NCBI GenBank assembly: GCA_039704465.1
Contig: JASFAU010000004.1
Location: 1,054,001-1,118,000 of the forward strand
Source of the DNA: Plasmodiophora brassicae
Taxonomy: Eukaryota; Endomyxa; Phytomyxea; Plasmodiophorida; Plasmodiophoridae
Reading direction: 5' to 3'
Length of the DNA stretch: 64,000 nt
Of this stretch, positions 12,540 to 22,254 are shown one piece after another. The number at the start of each line of letters is the position of its first letter. The first letter of the stretch is position 1. A model generated the notes under the pieces. That model saw only the letters and a program-made list of their open reading frames with translations. It did no database searches and was not told the origin of the DNA. The position numbers were made by a program, and so were the translations under genes.

Positions 12540-13708
12540 ATGTCGGGCGCGGGCGGTGAGCGATCCGGCCCTCAGGAACCGGTCCTGTTTGTCGGGCATG
12601 GTGGCGGGCCCGGATTCTTCATGCGCGTCCCCGAGGGGCACCCGATGAAGAGCATCGATGCGGATTCGGTGTACCCGGCGGTACTCGCCCGTCTCGTGTC
12701 TTGCCACCCGATTAACCGCTGAGGATTGGCACTGCTAGAAAATGAAGTCCTGCTTCCAGGAATTGTATGGCGGCGATCGACGGCCCAAGGCGATACTGGT
12801 GGTGTCGGCGCACTGGGAAGGCAATCGGGCCATCGAGGTGCTCGTTCGATCTCCCAGCCCCCTGCTGTTCGATGTCAGGATCACGAGCCTGCCTCGACAT
12901 GTATCCCAAACTGAATGTGCTCCTGCCTGCGTAGTACTATGGGTTCCCCGAAGAATGCTACAAGTACACGTACAACTGTCCCACTGACCTGTCGCTAGCT
13001 GCCACCGTCCAGAACCTTCTGGGTAGGTCATGCGCACCACATAAGGTTTAACGACATCGCTGACCATTCTTCCAGAATCCAGTGGCATTACGTGTGGGCG
13101 GAACACTGAACGCGGGCTGGACCATGGCGTATTCATTCCGCTGATGCTCCTTGTAATAATTAGCGGCATACGCGGTGTGAACAGCTGCCCGCCGACTAAA
13201 GGACTGATGTCTTAGGCCCCCGATGCCGGTATTCCGGTTGTCCAACTATCCCTGCACCCGTCACTTGACGCTGAACTTCACATTCGTCTCGGCGAGGTTC
13301 TGTCTCCGCTTCGGTCCCAAGGGGTGCTCATCCTTGGATCAGGTTGAACGGTGGTCGTCACTGTTCGCCCCATCACGCATGCTGACCGTGGCCGTTGTGA
13401 AAGGCATGGCAACACACAACCTCAGCCTGATGCGCCACAGTACCTCTAGCGATCAGCCTGAGAAATGGGTCGCCGATTTCCACGCCTGGCTGGATACAAC
13501 CCTGTTGAACTCCACGCCCGACGACCGGCGGAAACGCCTGATCGTCTGGGCACAGCAAGCGCCGCATGCTCGCAAGGCGCATCCCAGAGAGGAGCATCTT
13601 CTCCCGCTGCTGGTTTGTGTCGGCGCAGCCGGATCAGGGGCGATGTCGAAACGTTGGGCAGGATGGGCAGCTGGACATATGTCTCTGGCGTCGTACAGCT
13701 CTCCTTAA
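12540..13708 (+). CDS. LigB-type extradiol dioxygenase (DOPA 4,5-dioxygenase family)
   Basis: This family cleaves catechol rings using a divalent metal held by histidines and is related to plant DOPA 4,5-dioxygenase. Spliced segments follow the family in order: [13 protein letters not shown], then [49 protein letters not shown], then [30 protein letters not shown] and [18 protein letters not shown], ending MSLASY. The metal-site histidines in GHGG, SAHW, LDHG and REEH are present. About five introns of 50-70 nt are needed; the one splitting LGSG from MATHN is clean (donor after CAG, acceptor AAAG). The first intron has two possible donors. The natural substrate cannot be told from sequence. 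Confidence 0.9.
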
Positions 13709-13770
13709 TGAGATATTCCATACGGATCGTCAGTAAATATCCAGCGGTATCGTCGCTGCTTGCACCGACG

Positions 13771-14839
13771 ATGGATACCGGCTTACCGCCGTTGGGCGAG
13801 CCATCACCACCAATACTTCAGGCAGCTGAGATCTCCGGTCTCCAGATAGCAACAACGGAAACGCCGACACCAACCGCTGTCGCGAAGGACGGCGACCGAC
13901 GTCCTGGACAAGACGATGGTAGCGAGGCGCTATCGCGACCGACGCCTCGGAGGCAACTGGCGGTTCACGACCTCAACCGCATCTGCTCTGCTTTCTCGGC
14001 GGCACCAGTCGACGAATCGGCTGGTGGTGACCCGGTCGATGCCGTCATTGGGCGACTTCGCGAGCGGATCGCCAAGATCACGATGGGCGAATCGCGAACG
14101 CGGGTAGCGGCGCTGGCGTCTTGGGAGCGAGCCGAACGCGACCTTCTGAAAGAACGTCGGCTTGCTGAAGAGGCGCGCGCCGATTCCGAACGGGAACGTC
14201 GACGCTGGTCGGAGCAGCGCGACGAGCTGCTGAGAGAGGTCCATCACACTGGACAACTCGTGTCGCCACTGGGCTGACGATGCGGTTGTCAGGTCGCTCG
14301 TCGAGACGAATCGGTGCGGATCGTGTCGAGTAATTTGTCGAGCGCCGAGGACGAGATCCGGCGGTTGTTCAGCGAGAAGACGCGTCTGGAGGCCCAGGTG
14401 GAGTACATGGAGCGGCGATGCCAGGCCGAGAACGACTCGCAGAAGGCGTCCGTACAGGTCACGATCGATCGCATGGAAAACGAGGCCAAGATACGAGAAG
14501 CGCACCTGCAGGACAAGGTTTGCTCCAACACACGCTGCGACCGCGTTGCGTCTGCTGAGATTGTGCAAGATTGATCATTTGCAACGGGAACGTCAGCAGC
14601 ACGTCCTCGAGGGCCTCGAGTATCGCAAGGCCATCAAGCGCCTGCAGATGGACCTGTACGACGCCCAGCGGCGGGCGGCCCTGCAGGCCCAGATATTCCA
14701 GGGGCCATCCGACGCAGAGCAGGCGAGCAACGCGCGGGAACTCGACAATCTCGATAGGCAGATCGCCGACCTGACTGCCGAGCTATACCCGAACAGAAAG
14801 ACAGCGACAGCGACGGCACCCAGGTCGAAACGACGATGA
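13771..14839 (+). CDS. Coiled-coil protein, unknown
   Basis: Introns at 14239-14292 and 14518-14569 give a 320-codon protein. The first third is Pro/Thr/Ser-rich and probably disordered. From about residue 95 to near the end it is a long coiled coil, with blocks such as ERAERDLLKERRLAEEARA, EDEIRRLFSEKTRLEAQVEY and DHLQRERQQHVLEGLEYR. The tail is basic (RSKRR). It converges on the ankyrin gene with 94 bp between stop codons. I cannot assign a family; a cytoskeletal or centrosomal role would be a guess. Confidence 0.72.
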
Positions 14840-14933
14840 CGTTGTCAGCACGTGCACAGACCCTTTCCGCCTATACGACAACAGCACTGGCGCAGCAACC
14901 TGATCAACCATGGGCGATCCGGGGCCTGTTCGT

Positions 14934-16090
14934 TTAGAAATGAGCGCGCGTGACTTTGCTGTGCCGATGCGAGGGGCGAAGACTGGCGGCCGCATTAGAG
15001 ATGACAGACGACACGTTTGACACGTCGAAGTCGTGGTGGCGTTGCGCCGTCTTCTGAGCCAGCTGGACATCGGCACCCCGTTCGATGACCATAGCAACAA
15101 GTCGGTCGGCGATCGGCGACTGTGTCGCATAGAGTAGCGGCAGGCCACCTTCCGCATTCACGTCGATCGTCTTCGACGCGAGCAGCTCGCGAACACGGTC
15201 TACGTCCGACGTTTTAATCGCGGCGATCAGCTGGTCAGCTTCAGTTTCAGGGATGACAAAGAATCCCTCATCGATCTGAATCAAATCGGGAACATCTTCT
15301 GCACCCTGGGCCTTGCGCGTCCCGGCGACCGCATCCGACGGTGAACACGATGGTCCAGCGGCGGTCGTATCGGGTTCAGCTTGGCGAAGCGAAGGCACAG
15401 ACCGGCGCTGCCGCGTCGGGCGCAGAGATTCGGTCGCATCCCTAAGCGCGGCAAGGACTCGATCCTCGTCGTAGTTCGGGTCCTGCCGAGCAGATCGTAT
15501 CGCAAGGGGCACATCGACACCGCACGTAAGCAGGGTGCTCATGACGGCGCGGGAATTGGGCGATTGCGTCGCTCGCAACAGCGGGTACCCGTGCATGGCA
15601 TTGATATCAGGGCGGCCGCGCAGCACAATCTCAGCGATCCCGTCGACGTCGCCAGCGTCAATGGCAGACAGAAGGCACTGCGTATCGATGGTGCATTCCG
15701 ACTTCGTCTCCTCACTGCTAATGCAGGAAGATCCAGCGCTTACATCGCTAGCGGACGAATCGTACCGCTGGGCAAATGCCTTCAGTACACTGTGGGATAC
15801 AAGAGGTTGTACGACATTACCTCGCGCAATGCACTCCCGATGCGGGTGTACTCTGAACTGATCTCGCGGGTCGCCCGGCGGTAGGCGACATCGTCATCGG
15901 GCTGGGACAGTGGGCAGCAGATACAGCAGATCGAAAGAAGCATGTCCCGAAAGGTGCGACCGGCTCTGGGCCGACTAGTGTCGCCCCGGGACACCAGCGG
16001 CGTCGACTGGTTCGGTCCCTTGTCGACGCCGTGCACGACCCTGACTAGAACGAGCATGGCGACGACCATTAGCGAAGGCGACAGCGTCAT
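14934..16090 (-). CDS. Secreted protein with degenerate ankyrin repeats
   Basis: The ATG at 16090 starts MTLSPSLMVVAMLVLVRVVHG, a good signal peptide. A 41-nt intron (15780-15820) joins SALRE to AFAQRYDSSASD and gives 371 codons. The mature protein shows two ankyrin-like blocks. The first is LLSAIDAGDVDGIAEIVLRG, then INAMHGYPLLRATQ. The second is QLIAAIKTSDVDRVRELLAS, then VNAEGGLPLLYATQSP. Each block ends with a variant of the TPLHxA core (PLLRATQ, PLLYATQ). No membrane segment follows the signal peptide, but a cysteine cluster (SICCICCPL) lies near residue 58. Export out of the cell or into the secretory pathway is inferred. Secreted ankyrin proteins are common effector candidates in parasitic protists. 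Confidence 0.75.
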
Positions 16091-16276
16091 GGCAGCAGCA
16101 GCAAAGTCCGACTGCGCCGCACATGAGCGCCCGTCCAGCGACACCGAAATCGTCCAGTGCTGCGCTGTTGGCCGTACCTACCGTACCAACGTAAGGCATC
16201 TTTATTGTTACGCGAAGCAAATTCGCCCGCGTAAACCTAAAATACAGTAAGCGTAATAGATTACGCACGTAAGACG

Positions 16277-16797
16277 TCAAGATAAAGTAAAGCCTCCCGA
16301 GCAGCCGGACAAGTGCACGATCACGGCGTCCAGGGGCCGGCGCAAGCGCCAGTCGCCGACGAAAACCGATTCTGCGAAGACGACGACGGAACGTAAAAGA
16401 TTCTGTTCCCGGTTGTCCATTGGGGGCGTTGGCACTTTGGACAGGAGGGCGTCTCAGAGGTTTTATACCCCGATGCAGCCTCCACGTCGCACTTTCCAGT
16501 TCTGCGATGCGGGACGGCACTGCTGTCGCGCTGGTCCAAGCTGGTGAGCGGACCTGCGGGTTTGCGCATGCATCTGGAATTCTGGATCATCGATTCCCGA
16601 AGCCGTTTGATTCGCTCGATGTTGAGACGAAGCTGGGTTGTCCATACGCAAGTACGTATCGTCTTGTATTCGAAGTTGTTTAGTGAGACGCTGCTGTTTA
16701 GGATTCTAGCGGGGAGGTACGGCTTCACCGGGGTCCCGCCGAAATCCAGCATAGTACGTCTACATCGTCCGACAGCCTCGGGCATCTCCGGTGACAT
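16277..16797 (-). CDS. Small coiled-coil protein, unknown
   Basis: Two introns (16502-16553 and 16403-16442) give 142 codons. The N-terminal half has FGGTPVKPYLPARILNSS. A coiled-coil helix follows, from TTQLRLNIERIKRLRESMIQ across the first splice into AELESATWRLHRG. The C terminus reads VFVGDWRLRRPLDAVIVHL. The second, 40-nt intron is short but keeps the frame and gives a stop before the next gene; without it the frame would run into the ankyrin gene's upstream region. No family is recognised. Confidence 0.5.
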
Positions 16798-17395
16798 GTT
16801 TTGTAGGCTGGACCGCCCAACTGGTAAGCCACGAAAGGAGGGCGGTCCGGTCTATTAATTTTACCAGTTCCGTTTGGCAATCAACGGCGAACCATCATCT
16901 TCTTCGGACTGCGCCGCGCTGCACCCAAGGACTCCGTGGACGACCCGAGTCGGATACCTGTACGTCGTACCCGGCCGGGTTGCGGAAGGCGCTTGGCGAA
17001 ATGTTGATGGGCTTCTGGCGTGTTCTGAAGGCGGTTCGACCGTGTAGCTTGCACGTAGCTGCGCCCACCCATACACAAACGCAGACCTTCAGTGTCGTCG
17101 TCAGTGTGAGGCATCGTTACCAGCACGTGCACAAAAGCAATCCCTGTGTCACGTGCCCAGCACGCCAGGGTAACACTGCCTGGCCCACGTTTGATGGCCA
17201 TTGGTCTACGTCATCTGGTAAATGTACTTCTACTTTACGTTTACCGGTATTACGTTTACGTTTTTACGTATACTTGCCGAGGCCTATGTTGCTTCCCCCG
17301 CAAACGAGCGTGCTGCCTGCCCCGCACTTAAACCGATGTTGCATAGGTGGACAGACTTGTACTACTGGGAACGATGCGCTCATGGTAATACTGCT
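16798..17395. other. Intergenic region with AT-rich TTTACG-type motifs and a hairpin
   Basis: I see no supported gene in this stretch, which lies upstream of the coiled-coil gene and at the 3' end of the F-box gene. It includes a hairpin at 16810-16848 and, near 17226-17275, repeated TTTACG-like words that stand out from the GC-rich surroundings. Confidence 0.35.
16810..16848. repeat. Inverted repeat, 9-bp perfect stem
   Basis: GGACCGCCC at 16810-16818 is mirrored by GGGCGGTCC at 16840-16848 with a 21-nt loop. It sits 13 bp upstream of the start codon of the minus-strand coiled-coil gene. It could be a 5'-UTR hairpin or a protein-binding site. Confidence 0.6.
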
Positions 17396-17880
17396 TTACA
17401 TGAAATGGGTGGAGGGTGCCAATGCGTTGCTGCGCCCTCTGCCTGCGACGAAGCGGTTCTTCCAGTCACGCACCCGCAACGGATCGATCCTGTCGCCGCG
17501 AGTCTTGCACAGTGCCTGGACCGGTTCAAAACAGAGATCGGCATGAGATCAAGTCAGCGTTTGACCTTCCATAAGCGCTGGTCACTGGCGATCAGTCCAA
17601 ACGGGGAGCTAACAGTGCCGACACGGGCAAGATCACAAGCGGATAGAAATGCGAAACACAAGCTAAGGATGTGCTTCGGCAGCGTCAGCGTATCCGCCGG
17701 CAGCATCGGACGCCACATCGTCCTTGCTATAGAATTCTCCACAATGGACACGAGAAGCGTTACGTTCCTCAGCGCCCCTTGGCCATCAACAAAGGTTCGA
17801 ATAGGCAGTCGAGCGCGGGCGTGGCAATCGGCACCAACCTGCAGAGCATCGACCAGCAGAATCCCATTGAGAGCAACCAT
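17396..17880 (-). CDS. F-box protein
   Basis: F-box proteins link substrates to SKP1-cullin ubiquitin ligases. After an N-terminal region of about 60 residues comes the F-box: TLPKHILSLCFAFLSACDLA, then RVGTVSSPFGLIASDQRLWK. A 50-nt intron (17516-17565) joins it to ALCKTRGDRID and VRDWKNRFVAGRGR, the usual WRxRF-like continuation. The product is only about 144 aa, so no substrate-binding repeats follow. A possible extra 36-nt intron near the end would add about ten residues and move the stop to 17328. The ATG at 17880 lies 40 bp from the stop of the next minus-strand gene. Confidence 0.7.
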
Positions 17881-17920
17881 CGACGTCAGGAACGATCTTC
17901 CATCAGCCTTACACGGTCAG

Positions 17921-18565
17921 TCAACCAAGTGAAAACGCAGTAAGCATAATGACAATAACCGTTCGGAATCGGGCTGTCGATGAGGCCGACGAGTAGGTTG
18001 GTGCTAGGACTCGAGTCAGGCCGTCCATTTCGATCAGAGAACAAACGGCAGCAGTGAGCGTGTCCACAGGCGAACTTGGTTCATGGACAAGGACACGCTC
18101 GACCAGTTCATCTCCGATCGGCGTCAGCGCCGCCAGCCGTCGCGCGCGATGCCGAATCGCGCTGATCAGCGGCACGGCGACGCCTGCCGGCGACGTCGCC
18201 GTCATCGATATCGCGTTGCGGTCACCGTGCAGGCGAGCATTGACGACGAACCTGCCGGCTATTGTCACAACGACCACGTCAAGTACCGAACCGGACGTCT
18301 CCTGGTCCACGTAGCGTCCGACGACGTGCCCGTGCCGGGACATGGCCGGGATCGCCAGCAGAGCTTCGTCCAGAGCAGCTACAAACTGCTGCGCCGACAT
18401 TTGCACTGCGCATTCGGCTGTCGTCCCGCGATGGCCCTCCAGGGTCATCACGTTGGCCTCACGTGCAGCGCCAAGGTGAATGGAGTGTGATGCGCCACAT
18501 GTTCCGGAACGGGGGACCCCTGTCAGCCCAGAGACGATGAAGGAGCCGACGGTCGCGAGCGTCAT
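17921..18565 (-). CDS. Putative exported protein, unknown
   Basis: A single open frame begins at ATG 18625 or, more likely for a signal peptide, at ATG 18565 with MTLATVGSFIVSGLTGVP. The body is about 190 residues with hydrophobic beta-like stretches such as SVLDVVVVTIAGRFVVNARL and no recognised domain. The C terminus ends in a short hydrophobic segment (TVIVIMLTAFSLG) that could be an anchor signal. The start of the gene overlaps a 35-bp sequence that recurs inverted at 21655-21689, so this gene sits on the edge of the rearranged region. Confidence 0.5.
   Translation of the reverse strand: MTLATVGSFIVSGLTGVPRSGTCGASHSIHLGAAREANVMTLEGHRGTTAECAVQMSAQQFVAALDEALLAIPAMSRHGHVVGRYVDQETSGSVLDVVVVTIAGRFVVNARLHGDRNAISMTATSPAGVAVPLISAIRHRARRLAALTPIGDELVERVLVHEPSSPVDTLTAAVCSLIEMDGLTRVLAPTYSSASSTARFRTVIVIMLTAFSLG
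18519..18553 (+). repeat. 35-bp repeat, left copy (inverted partner at 21655-21689)
   Basis: The sequence starting CCTGTCAGCCCAG and ending GAGCCGACGGT is found as an exact reverse complement at 21655-21689. The two copies bracket 3.17 kb that contains the Crypton-like recombinase and the large inverted duplication. They may be terminal repeats, or a duplicated piece of the neighbouring gene, whose signal-peptide codons overlap this copy. Confidence 0.75.
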
Positions 18566-18613
18566 TGTGTCTGCAACCACTGTGGTGGTGATGGTATCGC
18601 GACGAAAACCCGA

Positions 18614-18930
18614 ATGAGGTCGCATTTGAACGTGTGCCCCAATCTGAACGACCGGTTTCTACCCGGCAATGGATTTCTATCGCGCGCGGTTGTTTCCGAG
18701 CGTCCAGTGGCTTCTCCGGCTCCCTCTACCACTATCGTATCCAAGATACCTTGGGATCGGGCCCGCCGCGAGGCCTTTGAGTTTGCTCTATGCTCGGCGG
18801 TGATACTGAAGGGCAAAGGATTCAATCTTCTAGTAAGTCCTGAGTTCAAGCTGGGTACGACACATGACGTCCTCATAACTATTCGCTCAGCTCCGGCTCA
18901 GCTCCGGCCAGGATATCATGCTTCTGTGAC
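18614..18930 (+). CDS. Possible small protein, unknown
   Basis: An open frame from ATG 18614 reads through WDRARREAFEFALCSAVIL to a perfect GTAAGT donor at 18833, with a plausible acceptor ending CGCTCAG near 18893. After splicing the frame stops within about 12 codons. The splice site suggests a real transcript. It could be a leader exon of the recombinase gene downstream. No family is recognised. Confidence 0.25.
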
Positions 18931-19018
18931 ATGATGCAGAGGGCCTTGCTGGTTTACCTCTAAACACGTTGCTTGACGGGAGAGCTGACCTTGGGTGTAG
19001 GAGCGGCCTAGGTAGAGA

Positions 19019-20882
19019 GTGCAGGGCTGCGTTCTCGGTGGCTGGTCCGGTATACCTCGTTTACCGAAGCGGCCACCACTGACTGGTAGACTAACTATCG
19101 TCCCGTTACAGACGCGACCACCAGTGGAGAAGGCCGCGGCACTGGCTATTGGCTATTGTCACTTTCGAGCGCGCGATTCGATCGTTATGGGGCGGCACGG
19201 TAAGCGTACGCTCCCAGAAGCTGTGAAGATCCGGATCCACAAACCGACGTGGACCGTTAAGCGTGATATCGTGCTGGAGGTATGCTCTTACGCCAATGGA
19301 TATATATGCAGCAACTGTCTGCTCACATCACATACAGAAAACAAAAGAAGTATTTCGCGGCCATCAAAGGCTTCAGCCCAGCACGAGAGAATGGGGATGC
19401 TACATTTCTGGCGCTTAATGTCCCGTGTTGTGGTGGACGATGATACGCGATTCACAACCGAGGCCGAGCTACGCGAGCTCGTTGCCTCTGGAAAAGGCCC
19501 CGAGCTGATAAGCTCATTCCTCGTCGAGCATTTCGTACAATACTTGCTCGATCACTGTCCGCAATGGACAACACCAGGAACGTTTAGTGCATGTTGATGG
19601 GGTTCGCTCTAATTTACAGCACGAATTCTTCGCCGGCGCTGAAATTGAATCTCTGACCGGTCGGCCGCGGTCAGCGCTGAACAAGTTCATTAAAGAGGAG
19701 TTATGCAGGCGTCAGGACGTGGCAGGTGGGCTTTGGGGAGCTGCCCATGGATTGTCATTTACTATCTTGCTGATCATGCGGGACTAGATGTCGTCAACCT
19801 GCCATTCCTGCCCCGCTCGCGTTTTCAAACGCTTGCTCGTTTTCTTTTCATGTATGATTGCATGATTTATTGCTGTCGAAGAGTGTCCTAAGCCGATCCT
19901 GTCAGGGAGGACACGGTCGATTCGATCAAGCTATTCTGTATCGTCGTCCTGGCACGGGATCTCTGCGGTCGAATGTCGGATATGGCATCGATTGCAGCAT
20001 CGAACCTGCTGTTAGATCGATGGCTTGTCGTCCGATTTGCGCGCCAAAAGGTATGATGTGCCGTTTCTGGTTTCCATGACGAAACCCCTAACAATTGCTG
20101 TGTCAGGTGGGCATAAGCCAGGCACTGCCGCTGGTGTGGGATCGCGAATGGGAACTGTGCCCGGAGATTGCACTGGTTATCCAGATGTTCCTTTTCGGGG
20201 CCCAGGACGATTACGTGTTCCCAGACCTCCGCGACGGTCGTACCAATAGAGTGAAGGACGGGCCGTCGTCTGAAATCACTCGGTTGATGAAAAAGTTCGT
20301 CGGCCGGGAATTCGACGGAGTGCCGGTGTTGCACGCGGAGGAGGCTCATGCGTCTATCATTCGCCGGTCCGCCGCTAATGACATGGTGCACGCGTGCGTC
20401 CCGGCAGACGCTGCCGACGCTCGAGGAGGCTGGGCTGCTCGGTTCTCCGCGTCTGTCCGTTCGCTGAAGTACGTCGTCAAGGACGCCACGATGACGCTTT
20501 ATCAAGCGGGTGCCGGTCTTTCTGGCCACAAGGTCCCGTCCTGTCTGCCTCAGGAGGACATTATTCTGCCCGTGTCTCTTGATTTCGTGGACAGTTTGGA
20601 TCATGCTGACCGCCAGACGGTGCTTATGGTTGCGCGTTCCACGTTCGCCGACACCGGGCTGAGTGACGGACCAGTCCTACGGCACTTGTTCGCGGTTCTC
20701 CTGAGGTTTGTATCGATCCTGGTGGATCACGTAAGCGATCATCTCGTGCTCGACAAGGTGCGCGAGCTCTCCATAACAACCGGTGTGGCGATGGACACGA
20801 TCCTTAGATGGGGGAAGCTGGTCCGTGAGCGACACGGCAGCGTCAACCTTCGTCCGACGATGCATGATGGTGACCTCATTCG
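19019..20882 (+). mobile_element. Crypton-like tyrosine-recombinase element, possibly degenerate
   Basis: The best exon (about 20100-20880) reads like a Crypton tyrosine recombinase. It has EWELCPEIALVIQMFLF, then YVFPDL, then EEAHASIIRRSAANDM with an H-x-x-x-R region, then GGWAARFSAS. A late tyrosine lies in SLKYVVKDATMTLYQAG, followed by GLSGHKVPS, and a helical C terminus includes RHLFAVLLRFVSILVDH. Upstream, 19187-19600 encodes GRHGKRTLPEAVKIRIHKP, then a spliced KKYFAAIKGFSPARENG and ELRELVASGKGPELISS. Joining 19430 to the next exon needs a one-base shift or an unseen intron, and 19790-20095 does not give a clean frame. The copy may therefore be inactive. The family call is by resemblance only. 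Confidence 0.5.
20550..20882 (+). repeat. Left arm of a large inverted duplication
   Basis: This 333-bp segment, the 3' part of the recombinase frame, is nearly identical in reverse complement to 21320-21642. By eye there are only a handful of substitutions plus one 10-bp gap in the right arm, beside the CGCTTACGTG present here. The 437-bp loop between the arms is single-copy in the window. Confidence 0.92.
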
Positions 20883-20992
20883 ACAAGTTCGTCTTGTCCC
20901 ACTTCCTGCTCTTAAAGTCCAGCGTGTACGCCTTGGTTGCCGCCGCAGCTGGCGTATCACCAATCGATGCTTTTGGTATAGGTTCCCGTTGG

Positions 20993-21295
20993 TCAACATT
21001 CTGGCTCATCGGGTTGTCTTTCTCGCGGTCTGACCGTGTCGGCGCCTGATAATCGAACAAAATTCAGTTGAACAGAGCAATGAGCAAGCAGCAACCGTAC
21101 CCTATCAGTTGGCTCGTCAAGAACTATTCGCGTCTCAATAGCGGGTGCATCCGGACCCGCCTGTCGCCCAGAGAGCAGGCTCGTGATAAGCCGCAACCCA
21201 TCAGCCAGGTCGTTGGTTTTTGAATTCATTTGACCAATTTCCTCTTTAATGGAGGCCACGTCATCTAAACAGACAAAAAACGGATGAATCGTCAA
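20993..21295 (-). CDS. Possible coding fragment in the loop of the inverted duplication
   Basis: The frame contains SIKEEIGQMNSKTNDLADGL, a coiled-coil-like segment, and looks protein-like. A neighbouring minus-strand frame reads MSQNVDQREPIPKASIGD from about 21006 and stops being unique where the duplicated arm begins. These may be parts of a gene broken by the rearrangement. No family is recognised. Confidence 0.25.
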   Translation of the reverse strand: MTIHPFFVCLDDVASIKEEIGQMNSKTNDLADGLRLITSLLSGRQAGPDAPAIETRIVLDEPTDRVRLLLAHCSVQLNFVRLSGADTVRPRERQPDEPEC

Positions 21296-21319
21296 GTCAA
21301 TTCTCGTATACCTTTGAGG

Positions 21320-21642
21320 CGAATGAGGTCACTGTCATGCATCGTCGGACGGAGGTTGACGCTGCCGTGTCGCTCACGGACCAGCTCCCCCCATCTAAGG
21401 ATCGTGTCCGTCGCCACACCGGTTGTTATGGAGAGCTCGCGCACCTTGTCGAGCACGAGATGATTTCCACCAGGATCGATACAAACCTCAGGAGAACCGC
21501 GAACAAGTGCCGTAGGACTGGCCCGTCACTCAGCCCGGTGTCGGCGAACGTGGAACGCGCAACCATAAGCACCGTCTGGCGGTCAGCATGATCCAAACTA
21601 TCCACGAAATCAAGAGACACGGGCAGAATAATGTCCTCCTGA
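21320..21642 (-). repeat. Right arm of the inverted duplication
   Basis: This is the reverse-complement copy of 20550-20882 with a 10-bp deletion. It encodes, on the minus strand, the same FVDSLDHADRQTVLM piece of the recombinase frame, cut off at both ends, so it cannot make a functional enzyme by itself. The arm ends 12 bp before the 35-bp repeat at 21655. Confidence 0.92.
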
Positions 21643-21654
21643 GGGGATCATGCC

Positions 21655-21689
21655 ACCGTCGGCTCCTTCATCGTCTCTGGGCTGACAGG
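21655..21689 (-). repeat. 35-bp repeat, right copy
   Basis: This is an exact reverse complement of 18519-18553. It marks the right edge of the rearranged block. Confidence 0.75.
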
Positions 21690-22254
21690 GGGCTGCGAAG
21701 TGCTGCCTTAGGGCCGCAATATCGCTCGCGGTCGCTCTGGAGCGCCTTGCCGGCCTTGGCATCTCGTGCTGCACGAGCGGCGGAAACAGCGAAACTGACG
21801 AAGTGACCGTGGTCCGTAAGGTAATTCAGAGGCTGTGCGGGGGTCGGCATGTTCTGCAGTAAGAACAATATCTGTCTACTGTATTTCGCTACTGCTAACG
21901 TATGAACCACTGAGGCATGTCAGGGCCTGTCGGAAGAATTTCAGAGTGTCAACCGACCCGTTCCTTGGCTATGGGATACCTTTCGGATTCGGCCAATGTG
22001 ATGCGGGCTGGCAGGAGCCGAAATCCTGATGTCGTGTCTTACGGTGACCCAGTCAACTCGATTCGCAACGTCTGTAAAGATTTTGTCAAGGATCCTGTTG
22101 TCAAAGATCGCGATACACTGTCGGCGTTTGGAGCGGTCGTTAGTTGCTGAATTTGCGTTCTCTCTAGGATTGATTTTTGATATTTCGGCGCTACATTCGC
22201 TCTTTCGGCAGTCGCATCGGCCGATGGCGTTCCTTGCGAAATGCATGCAAACGC

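Noticed and set aside
16200..16290. GTAA/ACGT-rich stretch considered as telomere-like or an origin
   Set aside because: The words are irregular and not tandem, so neither a telomeric repeat nor a defined origin is supported.
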